Positions 26,407-35,701 of a stretch of 35,819 bases of DNA are shown here, one piece after another. The position numbers were made by a program, and so were the translations under genes. The DNA comes from an uncultured SAR86 cluster bacterium (lineage in GTDB: Bacteria > Pseudomonadota > Gammaproteobacteria > Magnimaribacterales > D2472). Numbering within the stretch: position 1 is the stretch's first letter; each line of letters starts with the position of its first letter. Location of the stretch: contig CABXNE010000009.1 in NCBI GenBank assembly GCA_902513515.1, positions 1 to 35,819 on the forward strand, written 5' to 3'. The notes beneath the pieces were generated by a model. It saw nothing but the letters and a program-made list of their open reading frames with translations, did no database searches and had not been told where the DNA came from.

Positions 26407-26721
26407 ATGAAATTTTCGATTGTTCTTAAAATTTTTAACTTCTTAATTTTAATTTATCTCAGTGGTTGCCAAACTAAAGAGATGAGCCCCTTTGAAAAAG
26501 CAAAAAATCCATATGCTCAACTAGGAGTAGAGGGATATATGGGAGCAGCAATGTCGTCATGCATGGGAATGGCTCCTCCAGGACCTCCAGTTGTTCGAAA
26601 GAAGGATGGCGCGACAGTGATCAATGACGATCATTCCCCAGAGCAAGGCAGTTACTTTGATTGTGTCGATAGAGAAGTTTATAAAGTTGAACACAGGAAA
26701 GCGGACAAAGATCCAGATTAA
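26407..26721 (+). CDS. Small predicted lipoprotein, function unknown
   Basis: This 104-residue protein has a signal peptide and the lipobox L-S-G-C (18-21), so it should be lipidated at Cys21 and anchored in a membrane. The mature part is small and polar, with a methionine/glycine/proline-rich stretch (M-S-S-C-M-G-M-A-P-P-G-P-P) around residues 50-62, two further cysteines (Cys53, Cys81) and a charged C-terminus. I do not recognise the family. It is divergent from the kor operon, with a 188-base gap, and ends 16 bases before the convergent metB gene. Confidence 0.7.
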   Translation: MKFSIVLKIFNFLILIYLSGCQTKEMSPFEKAKNPYAQLGVEGYMGAAMSSCMGMAPPGPPVVRKKDGATVINDDHSPEQGSYFDCVDREVYKVEHRKADKDPD

Positions 26722-26737
26722 AGAAAAATTGATCAAT

Positions 26738-27889
26738 CTATTTTAAGGCATTTTTTATTGCATCTAATAAATCATCAGTATTTTCAAGGCCTGCTGAAAT
26801 TCTAATCAGATTTTCTGAAATGCCAATTTCTTTTTTTTGATCGGAGGTAAGATCTCCATGAGTCATGGTGTATGGATGGCTAATCAGGCTTTCAAACCCC
26901 CCAAGAGATGCTGCAAGGGGCAGAATATTAACTGCTTTTATAAAACTCTCTACCTCTGAAAGACCATCATTTAAATCAAAGCTTAACATTCCACCAAATC
27001 CACTTTGTTGTTTTTTTGCTATTGAATGAGATGGATGATCAGATAAGCCTGGATAATAGACATTACCAACCTTGGGGTGATTGGATAAAAGCTCAACAAT
27101 TGCAACAGCATTTTTTTCATGTTGTTGCATTCTAATGCCTAAAGTTCTCAGACCTCTCAGCGTTAAATAACTATCAAATGGAGATCCGGTAATACCTAGT
27201 GTATTTGACCAAAATTTTAATTCTGATAAAACCTTAGGATTATTTGTGATTACGGCTCCCCCAATAACATCAGAATGACCATTTATGTATTTTGTTGTTG
27301 AATGAATAACTATATCTGCGCCCAGCTTAAGAGGGTTTTGAAGAGATGGTGATAAAAAAGTATTATCCACTGCTACTAAGGAATTACATTTTTTAGCTTG
27401 TTCTGAAATTTCTTGAATATCTACTGCCTGCAACAGTGGATTGGATGGAGTTTCTACCCAAATTAGATCAGGATTTATTTCATTGATTGTTTCTTTCAAG
27501 AAAGTGTCATGACCTTGGTTAACAAAATAAACCTCAAGAATTCCTTTTTTAGCAAGAGTTGAAAAAAGCCGAAATGTCCCACCATAACAATCATGAGGGA
27601 GAATAACCCTGCTTTTAAGTTGTAAAATATTAGCTACCAAAGTAATGGCTGCCATGCCTGAGCTCAATATTTCACCACCTAGACCATCTTCAAGATCTGT
27701 TAAGGCAGCTATCAAATGATCTCTAGTGGGATTACCTTGTCTGGTATATTCATATTCCTGTTTTCCCCCGATCTTATCGTATTCAAAATTTGATGTGAGA
27801 TATAGGGGAGGGATAATAGCTGCATGCTGTTTGTCTGTCCTAACACCAGCTTTAGAAGCAATTGTTTCTTTTTTAAATTTTTTACTCAT
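26738..27889 (-). CDS. metB: Cystathionine gamma-synthase
   Basis: This 383-residue PLP enzyme of the Cys/Met metabolism family condenses an activated homoserine ester with cysteine to give cystathionine for methionine synthesis. The PLP lysine is Lys200 in H-S-T-T-K-Y-I-N-G-H-S-D. Long stretches match E. coli MetB closely, such as R-x-G-N-P-T-R-D (50-57), A-P/L-P-H-D-C-Y-G-G (98-104) and V-D-N-T-F-L-S-P-x-L-Q-N-P-L (174-187), and the length is the same, which argues for MetB over gamma-lyase. The fold cannot fully exclude lyase activity. The gene is divergent from the CMD-family gene with a 60-base gap. Confidence 0.9.
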   Translation of the reverse strand: MSKKFKKETIASKAGVRTDKQHAAIIPPLYLTSNFEYDKIGGKQEYEYTRQGNPTRDHLIAALTDLEDGLGGEILSSGMAAITLVANILQLKSRVILPHDCYGGTFRLFSTLAKKGILEVYFVNQGHDTFLKETINEINPDLIWVETPSNPLLQAVDIQEISEQAKKCNSLVAVDNTFLSPSLQNPLKLGADIVIHSTTKYINGHSDVIGGAVITNNPKVLSELKFWSNTLGITGSPFDSYLTLRGLRTLGIRMQQHEKNAVAIVELLSNHPKVGNVYYPGLSDHPSHSIAKKQQSGFGGMLSFDLNDGLSEVESFIKAVNILPLAASLGGFESLISHPYTMTHGDLTSDQKKEIGISENLIRISAGLENTDDLLDAIKNALK

Positions 27890-27949
27890 ATATATTTATT
27901 GAAGCATTAATCATCAGACCTTGAAAGTAATTTATGTTAAGGTTTTTTA

Positions 27950-28537
27950 ATGCCTCTAGTTAATCCAATAGATATCTCTGATCAAGAGGTAAAAGAACTA
28001 GTAGATTTTTTTAATGAAACATTGGGTTTTTGCCCTAATTCAGTCCTTACAATGCAAAGAAGGCCAAATATTGCAAAAGCATTTATAGAACTAAATATGG
28101 CTGTAATGGAGAACCATGGTCAATTAACCTCGGAATTCAAACGCTTAATTGCCTTCGTGAGCAGCAATACTGCTGGATGTAGATATTGTCAGGCGCATAC
28201 CATTAGAGCTGCAGAGCGTTATGGTTCGACATCTGAGAGACTTGAGCATGTTTGGGATTTTAAGAATCAAGATTTTTTTACAGATGCTGAAAAAGCAGCT
28301 TTACAGTTTGCGCAAGAGGCCAGCATGGTTCCTGTAAATGTAGCTGAGGATACAGAAAAGCAATTACATGTTTATTGGTCCGATGATGATATTGTTGAAA
28401 TCATGGGCGTGATAGCTTTATTCGGATATTTAAATCGCTGGAATGATGTTATGGCAACTTCGCTGGAAGGGGATGCAAATACCTCAGGCAAAGATTTGCT
28501 TAAAGGAATTTCTTGGGTACCTGGTAAGCATGCCTAG
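27950..28537 (+). CDS. Carboxymuconolactone decarboxylase/AhpD-family protein
   Basis: This 195-residue helical protein has the AhpD-type redox motif C-R-Y-C-Q-A-H (Cys77, Cys80, His83) in A-F-V-S-S-N-T-A-G-C-R-Y-C. The helix pattern and the N-R-W-N-D-V-M-A-T-S near the C-terminus fit the peroxidase-related or uncharacterised CMD subgroup. A thiol-based peroxidase or disulfide-reducing role is likely, but the partner is unknown. AAGG lies about 7 bases before the ATG. Its stop codon interlocks with that of the convergent helicase gene. Confidence 0.85.
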   Translation: MPLVNPIDISDQEVKELVDFFNETLGFCPNSVLTMQRRPNIAKAFIELNMAVMENHGQLTSEFKRLIAFVSSNTAGCRYCQAHTIRAAERYGSTSERLEHVWDFKNQDFFTDAEKAALQFAQEASMVPVNVAEDTEKQLHVYWSDDDIVEIMGVIALFGYLNRWNDVMATSLEGDANTSGKDLLKGISWVPGKHA

Positions 28538-29856
28538 ACACCTTTCCCTTTTTTCCACCGAGTCTTAGCTTTAGATCTTTTCTTTTTATTTTGACTTGGC
28601 CTATTTTTTGATCCCGTATTAGATTTTTTAAAATCTGCTTTGCCTTTTTTAGCGGCCTGCCGTTTTTGAAACCCGGACTTTTTACTTCTAAAATTTTTTG
28701 GTCTAGAGCTGTTTTCTGCCTTATCCGTTGGTTTAAATCCTTCTTCAATTTTTTGTGGAATCTTGCTGTCAATTAATTCCTCAATTCCTCTTAAGAACTT
28801 TTGCTCATCTATGCTTAAAAAAGATATGGCTGTACCTTCTTTTCCTGCTCGACCAGTCCTTCCAATTCTGTGAATGTAATCATTTGGGTAGGTAGGCATA
28901 TCAAAATTAACTACATAGGGAAGATTGCTAATATCAATCCCTCTTGCGGCAACATCAGTGGCAACTAAGACTCTTACATCTTTCTCTTTAAATTCCCTGA
29001 GTGCACGCATTCTTGCTCCCTGTGTCTTATCACCATGAATGGTTGCTGTTTGTATATCTGCAGCATTTAGTTTTTTAGCAATTTTTTCAGACCCGTGTTT
29101 GGTTCTTGAAAACACAAGCGCTTGAGGCCATTGTTCTGAATGAATGAGGTGGCTTAATAAGTTAGATTTTTGGCTCTTGTCGACTTTATAAACAATTTGT
29201 TTAATTGCACTAACAGTGCTGTTTGGAGAATCAGCTGCAATTTCTATAAGGCCTGTGCCTAAGGACTGCGCAAGTTTTTTAATTTCTGGAGAAAAGGTAG
29301 CTGAAAAGAGTAAATTTTGTCTATCCGGTGGCGTTAAAGCAATAATTTTTTTGATGTCATGGATAAACCCCATATCAAGCATGTGATCAGCTTCATCTAG
29401 TACCAAAATTTGAACGTTATTTAATTTAACTGATTTTTGATTATGTAAATCAAGCAATCTTCCAGGAGTTGCAACTAAAATATCTAAGCCTTTCTTGAGT
29501 TTAGATTTTTGTGGAAAAATCTTAGCACCACCAAAAATTGCAGCTGAAGTGATAGAGGTAAATTTTCCATAGGTGTAAACATCTTCTCTTACTTGAGCAG
29601 CTAATTCTCGGGTTGGAGTTAACACTAATGCATGAACATGTTTTCTATATGGCTTTGCTTGGTTTTGCAGCAGTTCAATCATTGGTAAAACAAAACTGCC
29701 TGTTTTACCAGTTCCAGTTTGGGCAGCGGCCATTATATTTTTACCTGATAAGACAATTGGTATTGCTTGTTTTTGAATTTCCGAGGGTTCAGAATGCTTT
29801 AGATCCTCTAGAGATCGCAAAATTGGATCGGATAATCCGAGTTCTTTAAATGACAT
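28534..29856 (-). CDS. DEAD-box ATP-dependent RNA helicase (RhlE-like)
   Basis: This 440-residue protein has all the core motifs: Q-motif near the N-terminus, A-Q-T-G-T-G-K-T (45-52), P-T-R-E-L-A, T-P-G-R, D-E-A-D, S-A-T and H-R-I-G-R-T-G-R-A-G. The C-terminal ~70 residues are rich in lysine, arginine and serine, as in the basic RNA-binding tails of RhlE-type proteins. It unwinds short RNA duplexes in ribosome assembly or RNA decay. The RhlE assignment is by overall shape; CsdA and SrmB have different tails. A 16-base imperfect palindrome lies just upstream of the start codon. Confidence 0.92.
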   Translation of the reverse strand: MSFKELGLSDPILRSLEDLKHSEPSEIQKQAIPIVLSGKNIMAAAQTGTGKTGSFVLPMIELLQNQAKPYRKHVHALVLTPTRELAAQVREDVYTYGKFTSITSAAIFGGAKIFPQKSKLKKGLDILVATPGRLLDLHNQKSVKLNNVQILVLDEADHMLDMGFIHDIKKIIALTPPDRQNLLFSATFSPEIKKLAQSLGTGLIEIAADSPNSTVSAIKQIVYKVDKSQKSNLLSHLIHSEQWPQALVFSRTKHGSEKIAKKLNAADIQTATIHGDKTQGARMRALREFKEKDVRVLVATDVAARGIDISNLPYVVNFDMPTYPNDYIHRIGRTGRAGKEGTAISFLSIDEQKFLRGIEELIDSKIPQKIEEGFKPTDKAENSSRPKNFRSKKSGFQKRQAAKKGKADFKKSNTGSKNRPSQNKKKRSKAKTRWKKGKGV

Positions 29857-29995
29857 TTTTATTTATTAATATAAGCCTGTCTGATATCTATCAGATGACT
29901 GCAGGGTATAGACTTACTGAGCTAGGGTCAATGCAGCTTTAACTATATATTTAACAATAGTTATCAAGCAGGGTATTTCTTTTTTTATATTCTCG

Positions 29996-30001
29996 TATAA
30001 T
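29996..30001 (+). promoter_or_regulatory. Probable -10 box of the typA promoter
   Basis: A perfect TATAAT lies about 20 bases before the typA start codon. No good -35 hexamer is visible at 16-18 bases upstream, and the leader would be short, about 15 bases, with no clear Shine-Dalgarno. Confidence 0.4.
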
Positions 30002-30022
30002 CCTCCTCAATTATTACCCATC

Positions 30023-31807
30023 ATGAATAAAGAAAAGCTTAGAAATATTGCCATCATCGCCCACGTTGATCACGGTAAAACAACCCTGGTTGACAAGTTA
30101 CTGCAGCAATCAGGAACTTTAGATCGAAAAAGCATGGCAACTGAAAGAATCATGGACTCCAACGATCAAGAAAGGGAGCGGGGAATCACAATTCTTGCAA
30201 AAAATACAGCTATAAACTGGAAAGATCATAGGATTAACATTGTTGATACGCCTGGCCATGCCGATTTTGGTGGTGAGGTTGAAAGAGTGCTTTCCATGGT
30301 TGATTCAGTTTTATTGCTGGTTGATGCTGTGGATGGGCCCATGCCCCAAACTAGATTTGTTACACAAAAAGCATTTGAAAAAGGGCTGCATCCAATTTTG
30401 GTAATTAATAAGGTGGATCGGCCAGAAGCAAGACCTCACTGGGTTCTCGATCAAGTGTTTGAATTATTTGATAATCTTGGTGCGACTGATGAGCAGCTAG
30501 ATTTTACCGTTATTTATTCTTCAGCTATAAATGGATCGGCAGGGCATGAGCCCGATGAATTGGCAAACGATATGACTCCATTGCTGGACACGATCATTGA
30601 GAAAGTTGCAGCTCCAGAAGTCGATCAACAATCTCCCTTTAGAATGCAAATCTCAGCATTAGATAGTAATAGTTATGTTGGTGTAATTGGTATAGGTAGA
30701 ATCACTGGCGGAAGTGTTAAGCCAAACGATCGTGTGATTGTAGTTGGTAAGGATAGAGTTGAACGAAAGGCTAAAATCCTTCAAGTTCTTGGTCATCATG
30801 GGCTTGAGCGAGTTGAAACGGAAGAAGCAAAAGCTGGTGATATTGTTTGCATTACTGGAATAGAGGCGTTGAATATTTCCGATACACTATGTGATCCTGA
30901 GTATTTAAATCCACTGCCACCTCTATCAGTTGATGAGCCAACTGTCAGCATGGTTTTTCAAGTTAATGATTCACCGTTTTGTGGCAAAGAGGGTAAATAC
31001 GTCACCTCAAGAAATATTAAAGATCGACTAGAACAAGAGTTAATTCATAATGTTGCCTTAAGAGTTGAAGATGGAGAAAGCCCAGATCAATTTAAGGTTT
31101 CCGGGCGGGGAGAATTACACCTTTCAGTATTGATTGAAACTATGCGAAGAGAAAGTTATGAATTGGCTGTTTCTAAACCTCAGGTAATTCAAAAAGAAGT
31201 AGGAGAAGAGATTCATGAGCCCTATGAGGTTGTTGTAATTGATATTCAAGAAGAACATCAAGGCGCAATTATGGAGGAGATGGGAAATAGAAAAGCAGAT
31301 TTACAGTCATTAGTTATCACAGAAAATGGTCGAATGAGGCTTGAATTTATAGCTCCATCAAGAGGTCTCATTGGATTCAGATCACAATTTCTTACTTTAA
31401 CAAGTGGCAGTGGAGTTTTAACTAGTATTTTTGATCATTACGGCCTTGCTAAAAAAGGTGAAATTGCTAATCGCCAAAATGGGGTAATGGTTTCCATGAT
31501 TACAGGAAAAACTTTAGCTTACGCATTGTTTAATTTGCAAAATAGAGGCCGCATGTTTGTTGGTCACGGGCTTGAAATATATAAAGGTCAAATTGTTGGG
31601 TTACATTCTAGGGATAATGATTTACCAGTTAACCCAACCAAAGCTAAACAACTAACAAATATTAGAGCTGCTGGAACAGACGAGAATCTTATTTTAACCC
31701 CACACATTCAACATACATTAGAACAAGCTCTTGAGTTTATTGAGGACGATGAGTTAGTTGAAGTCACACCAGAAAGCATAAGATTAAGAAAAAAAACTAT
31801 CAGATAA
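30023..31807 (+). CDS. typA: Ribosome-associated GTPase TypA/BipA
   Basis: This 594-residue translational GTPase has G1 A-H-V-D-H-G-K-T (13-20), G3 D-T-P-G-H-A-D-F and G4 N-K-V-D-R. The elongation-factor-like domains II, III and V and the BipA-specific C-terminal region follow, with [11 protein letters not shown] and [10 protein letters not shown]. Length and order are those of BipA. It binds the 70S ribosome and aids assembly and stress or cold adaptation. The gene is divergent from the RNA helicase gene. Confidence 0.97.
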   Translation: MNKEKLRNIAIIAHVDHGKTTLVDKLLQQSGTLDRKSMATERIMDSNDQERERGITILAKNTAINWKDHRINIVDTPGHADFGGEVERVLSMVDSVLLLVDAVDGPMPQTRFVTQKAFEKGLHPILVINKVDRPEARPHWVLDQVFELFDNLGATDEQLDFTVIYSSAINGSAGHEPDELANDMTPLLDTIIEKVAAPEVDQQSPFRMQISALDSNSYVGVIGIGRITGGSVKPNDRVIVVGKDRVERKAKILQVLGHHGLERVETEEAKAGDIVCITGIEALNISDTLCDPEYLNPLPPLSVDEPTVSMVFQVNDSPFCGKEGKYVTSRNIKDRLEQELIHNVALRVEDGESPDQFKVSGRGELHLSVLIETMRRESYELAVSKPQVIQKEVGEEIHEPYEVVVIDIQEEHQGAIMEEMGNRKADLQSLVITENGRMRLEFIAPSRGLIGFRSQFLTLTSGSGVLTSIFDHYGLAKKGEIANRQNGVMVSMITGKTLAYALFNLQNRGRMFVGHGLEIYKGQIVGLHSRDNDLPVNPTKAKQLTNIRAAGTDENLILTPHIQHTLEQALEFIEDDELVEVTPESIRLRKKTIR

Positions 31808-31895
31808 AATAAGTTAATCATTTAAAGTTTTCTCTTTTGTTAAATAACGCTTAATATTAGATGCTCATAATTTTTTTGGATAAAGGATACGGTAA

Positions 31896-32804
31896 TTGCT
31901 TTATTTTACATTTGCATTTCTTGTTTTAGCTTCTCTATATATAGGTAACGCAGCCTTATCTATATTTATGGGAATCCTTTTTGCGTATTTCCTCAAACCT
32001 TCATCAACATTCTTTACTCGTCGGATTGGCACTATCCCATTGCAGATTGGTATTGTGCTTTTGGGTGCAACCATTAGTCTGCCTAATGCATTAAATGTGA
32101 GCTCAGAATATTTGCCTTGGATTTCACTATTTGTGATTATTTCTTTCTTTTCAGGCTTGCTTCTCGGCAAAATTCTTGGAATTCATCATCGAATTGCCTT
32201 CTTGCTATCATCAGGTGCAGCTATCTGTGGTGGGACTGCCATGGCAGCGATGGCACCAATTATAAAAGCTAAACCTCAGGAATTGTTGGTAGCAATGACG
32301 ATTGTCTTTTTGTTAAATGCTTTTGCAATTATTTCATTTCCTATTGTTGGAAGTTATTTAGAAATGACTAATTTTGAATTTGGTGCTTGGTCAGCGTTAG
32401 CTATTCATGACACAGGTTCAGTTATTGGCTCGGCTCTTATTTTTAGCAATGAGTCTGCTCAAGTTGCAGCTACATTAAAATTAGGAAGAACTATATGGCT
32501 CATACCATTAATACTTATTGCCAATTGGGTATTTAATAAGCAAGCACAAGCGACTAAATTTCCTCGGTTTATAATATTTTTTATGTTAGCAATCATTGCT
32601 AACACCGTATTTAATTTTAATGAGCAGACAATCAATAGCCTTCAGTTAACCAGTCAGGGCTTTCTTCTGCTGGGTCTATTTTGTATTGGAAGCCAATTTG
32701 ATTCGGTTGAGCTCAAATCATTAAGTTGGAAACCCTTAATATTAGCCATGATTTTATGGGCTATTGTTATACCTTCGGCATATTTTTTAGTTAAGTATTT
32801 TTAA
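31896..32804 (+). CDS. YeiH-family membrane transporter (putative sulfate exporter family)
   Basis: This 302-residue protein has about 10 hydrophobic segments. Family marks include I-G-I-V-L-L-G-A-T-I-S, L-S-S-G-A-A-I-C-G-G-T-A-M-A-A-M-A-P and H-D-T-G-S-V-I-G-S-A, which match the YeiH/UPF0324 group. That group is named for putative sulfate export, but the substrate is not firmly shown. Translation probably starts at the TTG at 31896: an in-frame stop lies just upstream, AAAGGA is 8 bases before it, and starting at the next ATG would lose the first helix. It follows typA on the same strand, with a gap of 88 bases. Confidence 0.85.
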   Translation: MLYFTFAFLVLASLYIGNAALSIFMGILFAYFLKPSSTFFTRRIGTIPLQIGIVLLGATISLPNALNVSSEYLPWISLFVIISFFSGLLLGKILGIHHRIAFLLSSGAAICGGTAMAAMAPIIKAKPQELLVAMTIVFLLNAFAIISFPIVGSYLEMTNFEFGAWSALAIHDTGSVIGSALIFSNESAQVAATLKLGRTIWLIPLILIANWVFNKQAQATKFPRFIIFFMLAIIANTVFNFNEQTINSLQLTSQGFLLLGLFCIGSQFDSVELKSLSWKPLILAMILWAIVIPSAYFLVKYF

Positions 32805-32855
32805 TTTTATTTAAGATAAGATAATCTTAATGGGAGCGTTGAAACGAAGGAATGA

Positions 32856-33695
32856 ATGAAAAATTTTGAAAATAAAGTAGCTGTAATAACCGGAGCGGGT
32901 AGCGGTATTGGTCGAGGAATCGCTGAGATTGCTGCTAATAATAAAATGCGGGTTGTATTAGCAGATGTAGATGAGACTGGATTAAATAAAACGCTTGAGA
33001 TAGTTAAAAGCAAAGGCGTTGAGGCCATAGCTAGAGTGACTGACGTAAGCAAGCTAAATGAAGTTGAAAACCTTGCAAGTCAAACTTTTGAAACATTCCA
33101 AAATTGCCATCTTCTATTTAATAATGCTGGAGTGCTTGGTCCTGCTCCTTTAAGTCAAGTAAACCGAGATATGTATGACTGGCTAATTAATATAAATTTA
33201 GGAGGTTGTTTTAATGGAGTGCATGCCTTTTTACCAAAAATGCAATCTTCTAAAGAAGAAGCGCACATCATTGCAACTTGCTCTACCTCAGGCTTTATAG
33301 CCTATCCGATGTTAGGACTTTATTCAGCATCTAAATTTGGTATTAGGGGCCTTATGACATCGTTGCGAGCTGAATTAACTAATTCAAACGTTGATGTAAG
33401 CATTGTCTGTCCAGGAGAAGTAACAACCAATATTGTAAATAGCACATACGGTAGCAGTTCAAATCAGAAGGTCGAGTCAGAAGATTCAGACAATAACCCA
33501 AAAGCTTTATTGGAGGTTGCAGCTGAGGATGCACAAAACACTTATCCAATATCGCCGCTTGAGGCTGCGCAAGCTATTTTTGCTGGAATTGAAAATAAAG
33601 ATTTTTATATATTTACTCACAAAGGTTATAAACGTCAGTTAGAAGAAATTTCAAATGAATATCTTGATGCCTTTAATCAATCAATGTTCCAATAA
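32856..33695 (+). CDS. Short-chain dehydrogenase/reductase (SDR)
   Basis: This 279-residue classical SDR has T-G-A-G-S-G-I-G (12-19) for the cofactor, N-N-A-G (89-92), Ser143, Tyr156 and Lys160 in the Y-S-A-S-K active site. An aspartate ends the second strand (L-A-D, Asp37), which usually favours NAD(H). The substrate is unknown; the extended C-terminus from about 195 is typical of lid regions. GAAGGA precedes the ATG, and the other ATG at 32852 is out of frame. It begins a same-strand run with gaps of 2-3 bases to the following hydrolase genes. Confidence 0.92.
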   Translation: MKNFENKVAVITGAGSGIGRGIAEIAANNKMRVVLADVDETGLNKTLEIVKSKGVEAIARVTDVSKLNEVENLASQTFETFQNCHLLFNNAGVLGPAPLSQVNRDMYDWLININLGGCFNGVHAFLPKMQSSKEEAHIIATCSTSGFIAYPMLGLYSASKFGIRGLMTSLRAELTNSNVDVSIVCPGEVTTNIVNSTYGSSSNQKVESEDSDNNPKALLEVAAEDAQNTYPISPLEAAQAIFAGIENKDFYIFTHKGYKRQLEEISNEYLDAFNQSMFQ

Positions 33696-33698
33696 TCA

Positions 33699-34904
33699 AT
33701 GATGCTGAATAAAATTTTAATTGGGATTTTTATAGCTATTTTTTTTGCTGCCTTAATCTATATTCCTAAAGCAATAAGAGTTTATAACGTTGTTCATTTG
33801 TTTGATGAGGACAAGATTGTCGAGAATTTTATGAATATGAATAAGATCTTTCCTACTACAACAGTAAAAGCTTCAGATAGACCTTATATTTTTAAAACAA
33901 AACCCTTTGAACTTCCTGAATTTTATGAAATGGAAGGTAAGAAACATAACCTTGTTGAGGCATTAGATTACTTTAAGTCAGATGGATTGATTATTCTTCA
34001 TGAAGGGACCTTGATCTATGAAAATTATTGGCAAGGTAATTCAAAAGATCAACCTCATATTTCATGGTCAGTTGCAAAATCATTTCTTTCAGCTCTTATT
34101 GGGATAGCCTATCATGATGGGCTTATTGAAAGCTTGGAAGATCCAATAACAAAATATTTAAAAGATTTTATTGGAACTGGTTACGAAAATATCCCTATTA
34201 AAGACATTTTACAAATGTCATCAGGAATCATATTTAATGAAGATTACACAGACTATAACTCTGATATTAATAAATTTGCTCGAGCCATAGCGCAAGGTAC
34301 ATCTATGAGAGACTTTGCAAAAAATTTAAAAAATGGAAAAGAGCCTGGGACCTTTAATCATTATGTAAGTATCGACACTCAGATGCTAGCGATGTTGTTA
34401 GAGGAGGTAACTGGTCAGCCAGTTGCTAAAACTCTTGAAGACAAAATTTGGACCAAAATAGGAATGGAGCATGATGCCTATTATATGGTTGATGATACAG
34501 GCATGGCATGGGCTCTCGGCGGCCTTAATGCTACTTTGCGTGATTACGCTAAATTTGGTCAGCTTTACTTAAATAATGGAAAATGGAATGATCAACAAAT
34601 TATTCCAGAGCAATGGGTGCAGGCATCACATTTAACTGATGGACCTCATCTTCAACCTGGTGAAAATAATCTTTCTTCAAGTACCTGGGGTTATGGTTAT
34701 CAATGGTGGGTTCCTGGTTTTCCTTCTTCTGACTATTTAGCAGCTGGGCTTTATAACCAATATATTTACATTGATCCAATTAGCAATGTTGTTATTGCGA
34801 AATCTTCCTCTAACTATAAATTTTATCAAGAGATACAGTATTCAAAAGATGCGCATGTTGCTATGTTTCGATCCATTGCAAAATCTATAGTTGAATTTCA
34901 TTAA
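33699..34904 (+). CDS. Serine hydrolase, class C beta-lactamase-like (NylB-type)
   Basis: This 401-residue protein has an N-terminal transmembrane helix (about 4-22) followed by a penicillin-binding-protein-like serine hydrolase domain. The nucleophile motif is S-V-A-K (Ser124, Lys127) and the second motif is Y-V-S (222-224). The late G-L-Y-N-Q-Y-I-Y-I-D-P stands in for the K/H-x-G region, as in 6-aminohexanoate-dimer hydrolase relatives. It is probably anchored at the inner membrane with the domain outside. Possible substrates are esters, small amides or peptidoglycan fragments; true beta-lactam resistance is not implied. It starts three bases after the SDR gene and ends two bases before the nuclease gene. 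Confidence 0.88.
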   Translation: MMLNKILIGIFIAIFFAALIYIPKAIRVYNVVHLFDEDKIVENFMNMNKIFPTTTVKASDRPYIFKTKPFELPEFYEMEGKKHNLVEALDYFKSDGLIILHEGTLIYENYWQGNSKDQPHISWSVAKSFLSALIGIAYHDGLIESLEDPITKYLKDFIGTGYENIPIKDILQMSSGIIFNEDYTDYNSDINKFARAIAQGTSMRDFAKNLKNGKEPGTFNHYVSIDTQMLAMLLEEVTGQPVAKTLEDKIWTKIGMEHDAYYMVDDTGMAWALGGLNATLRDYAKFGQLYLNNGKWNDQQIIPEQWVQASHLTDGPHLQPGENNLSSSTWGYGYQWWVPGFPSSDYLAAGLYNQYIYIDPISNVVIAKSSSNYKFYQEIQYSKDAHVAMFRSIAKSIVEFH

Positions 34905-34906
34905 GT

Positions 34907-35698
34907 ATGTTTAAAAAAATATTCTTTACTTCGCTTTTTATTTTATCTATGGATTCTAGTGCGTGGTGGGATACTGGGCATCAGATGGTTTGTGATGAGG
35001 CTTATAAGTTATTGAATCCTTCTGCCGTAAAAGCAGTAGACCCACTGATTGAAGAGCATGGCTCTTTTGGGAGAGCATGTCTTTGGGCTGACTGGATCAA
35101 AGGTGAAAGAAAAGATACTAGATCATGGCATTACATCAATCTCTCTGATTCTGAGCAAGATACTTATGCTGTAAAGTGTCCTGAGAATGGGTGCATTATT
35201 GCTTCTTTTTATGAGCAACTAAATATTTTAAAAGATAAAAATACGTCATTTAGTAAAAAAGAAGAGGCTTTATGGTTTGTTGGTCATTTTGCTGGAGATA
35301 TTCATCAGCCTATGCATGCTGGTTATCCTGAGGATTTGGGTGGTAATAGGCATTTTCTCAAGTTTGAAAATGGTAAAAATACCAATATGCATAAATTGTG
35401 GGACGGACAGATTATTGATCACATGGAATTTATTCATGGTAAAGATTACCTATTAGATAATGTGACATCTAAGATAAAAATATTTTTAGAGGTAGATCAT
35501 TCTCATGAGATCGAATCTTGGGCTCAAGAGAGTCGAGATATTGCAATGCAAAAATCTGTTGGTTATCGACACAATGAGTTAAAAATTGTGACAAATAAAT
35601 ATATGGAAAGCCATTTTGAAATCGTTCAAGAAAGGATCGCATTGGGAGCAATTAGACTTAGCCAAACTTTAAACAGAATTTATCTAGAGAGCAATTGA
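34907..35698 (+). CDS. Secreted S1/P1-type zinc nuclease
   Basis: This 263-residue protein has a signal peptide cleaved after S-S-A (17-19), leaving mature Trp20, which the family needs as a zinc ligand. All nine trinuclear zinc ligands of P1 nuclease can be placed by spacing: Trp20, His25, Asp62, His75, His127, Asp131, His137, His162 and Asp166. The enzyme should cleave single-stranded nucleic acids or 3'-phosphate nucleotides outside the cytoplasm, which suits phosphate or nucleoside scavenging. The gene is packed between the hydrolase and the patatin-like gene. Confidence 0.95.
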   Translation: MFKKIFFTSLFILSMDSSAWWDTGHQMVCDEAYKLLNPSAVKAVDPLIEEHGSFGRACLWADWIKGERKDTRSWHYINLSDSEQDTYAVKCPENGCIIASFYEQLNILKDKNTSFSKKEEALWFVGHFAGDIHQPMHAGYPEDLGGNRHFLKFENGKNTNMHKLWDGQIIDHMEFIHGKDYLLDNVTSKIKIFLEVDHSHEIESWAQESRDIAMQKSVGYRHNELKIVTNKYMESHFEIVQERIALGAIRLSQTLNRIYLESN

Positions 35699-35701
35699 TC
35701 A

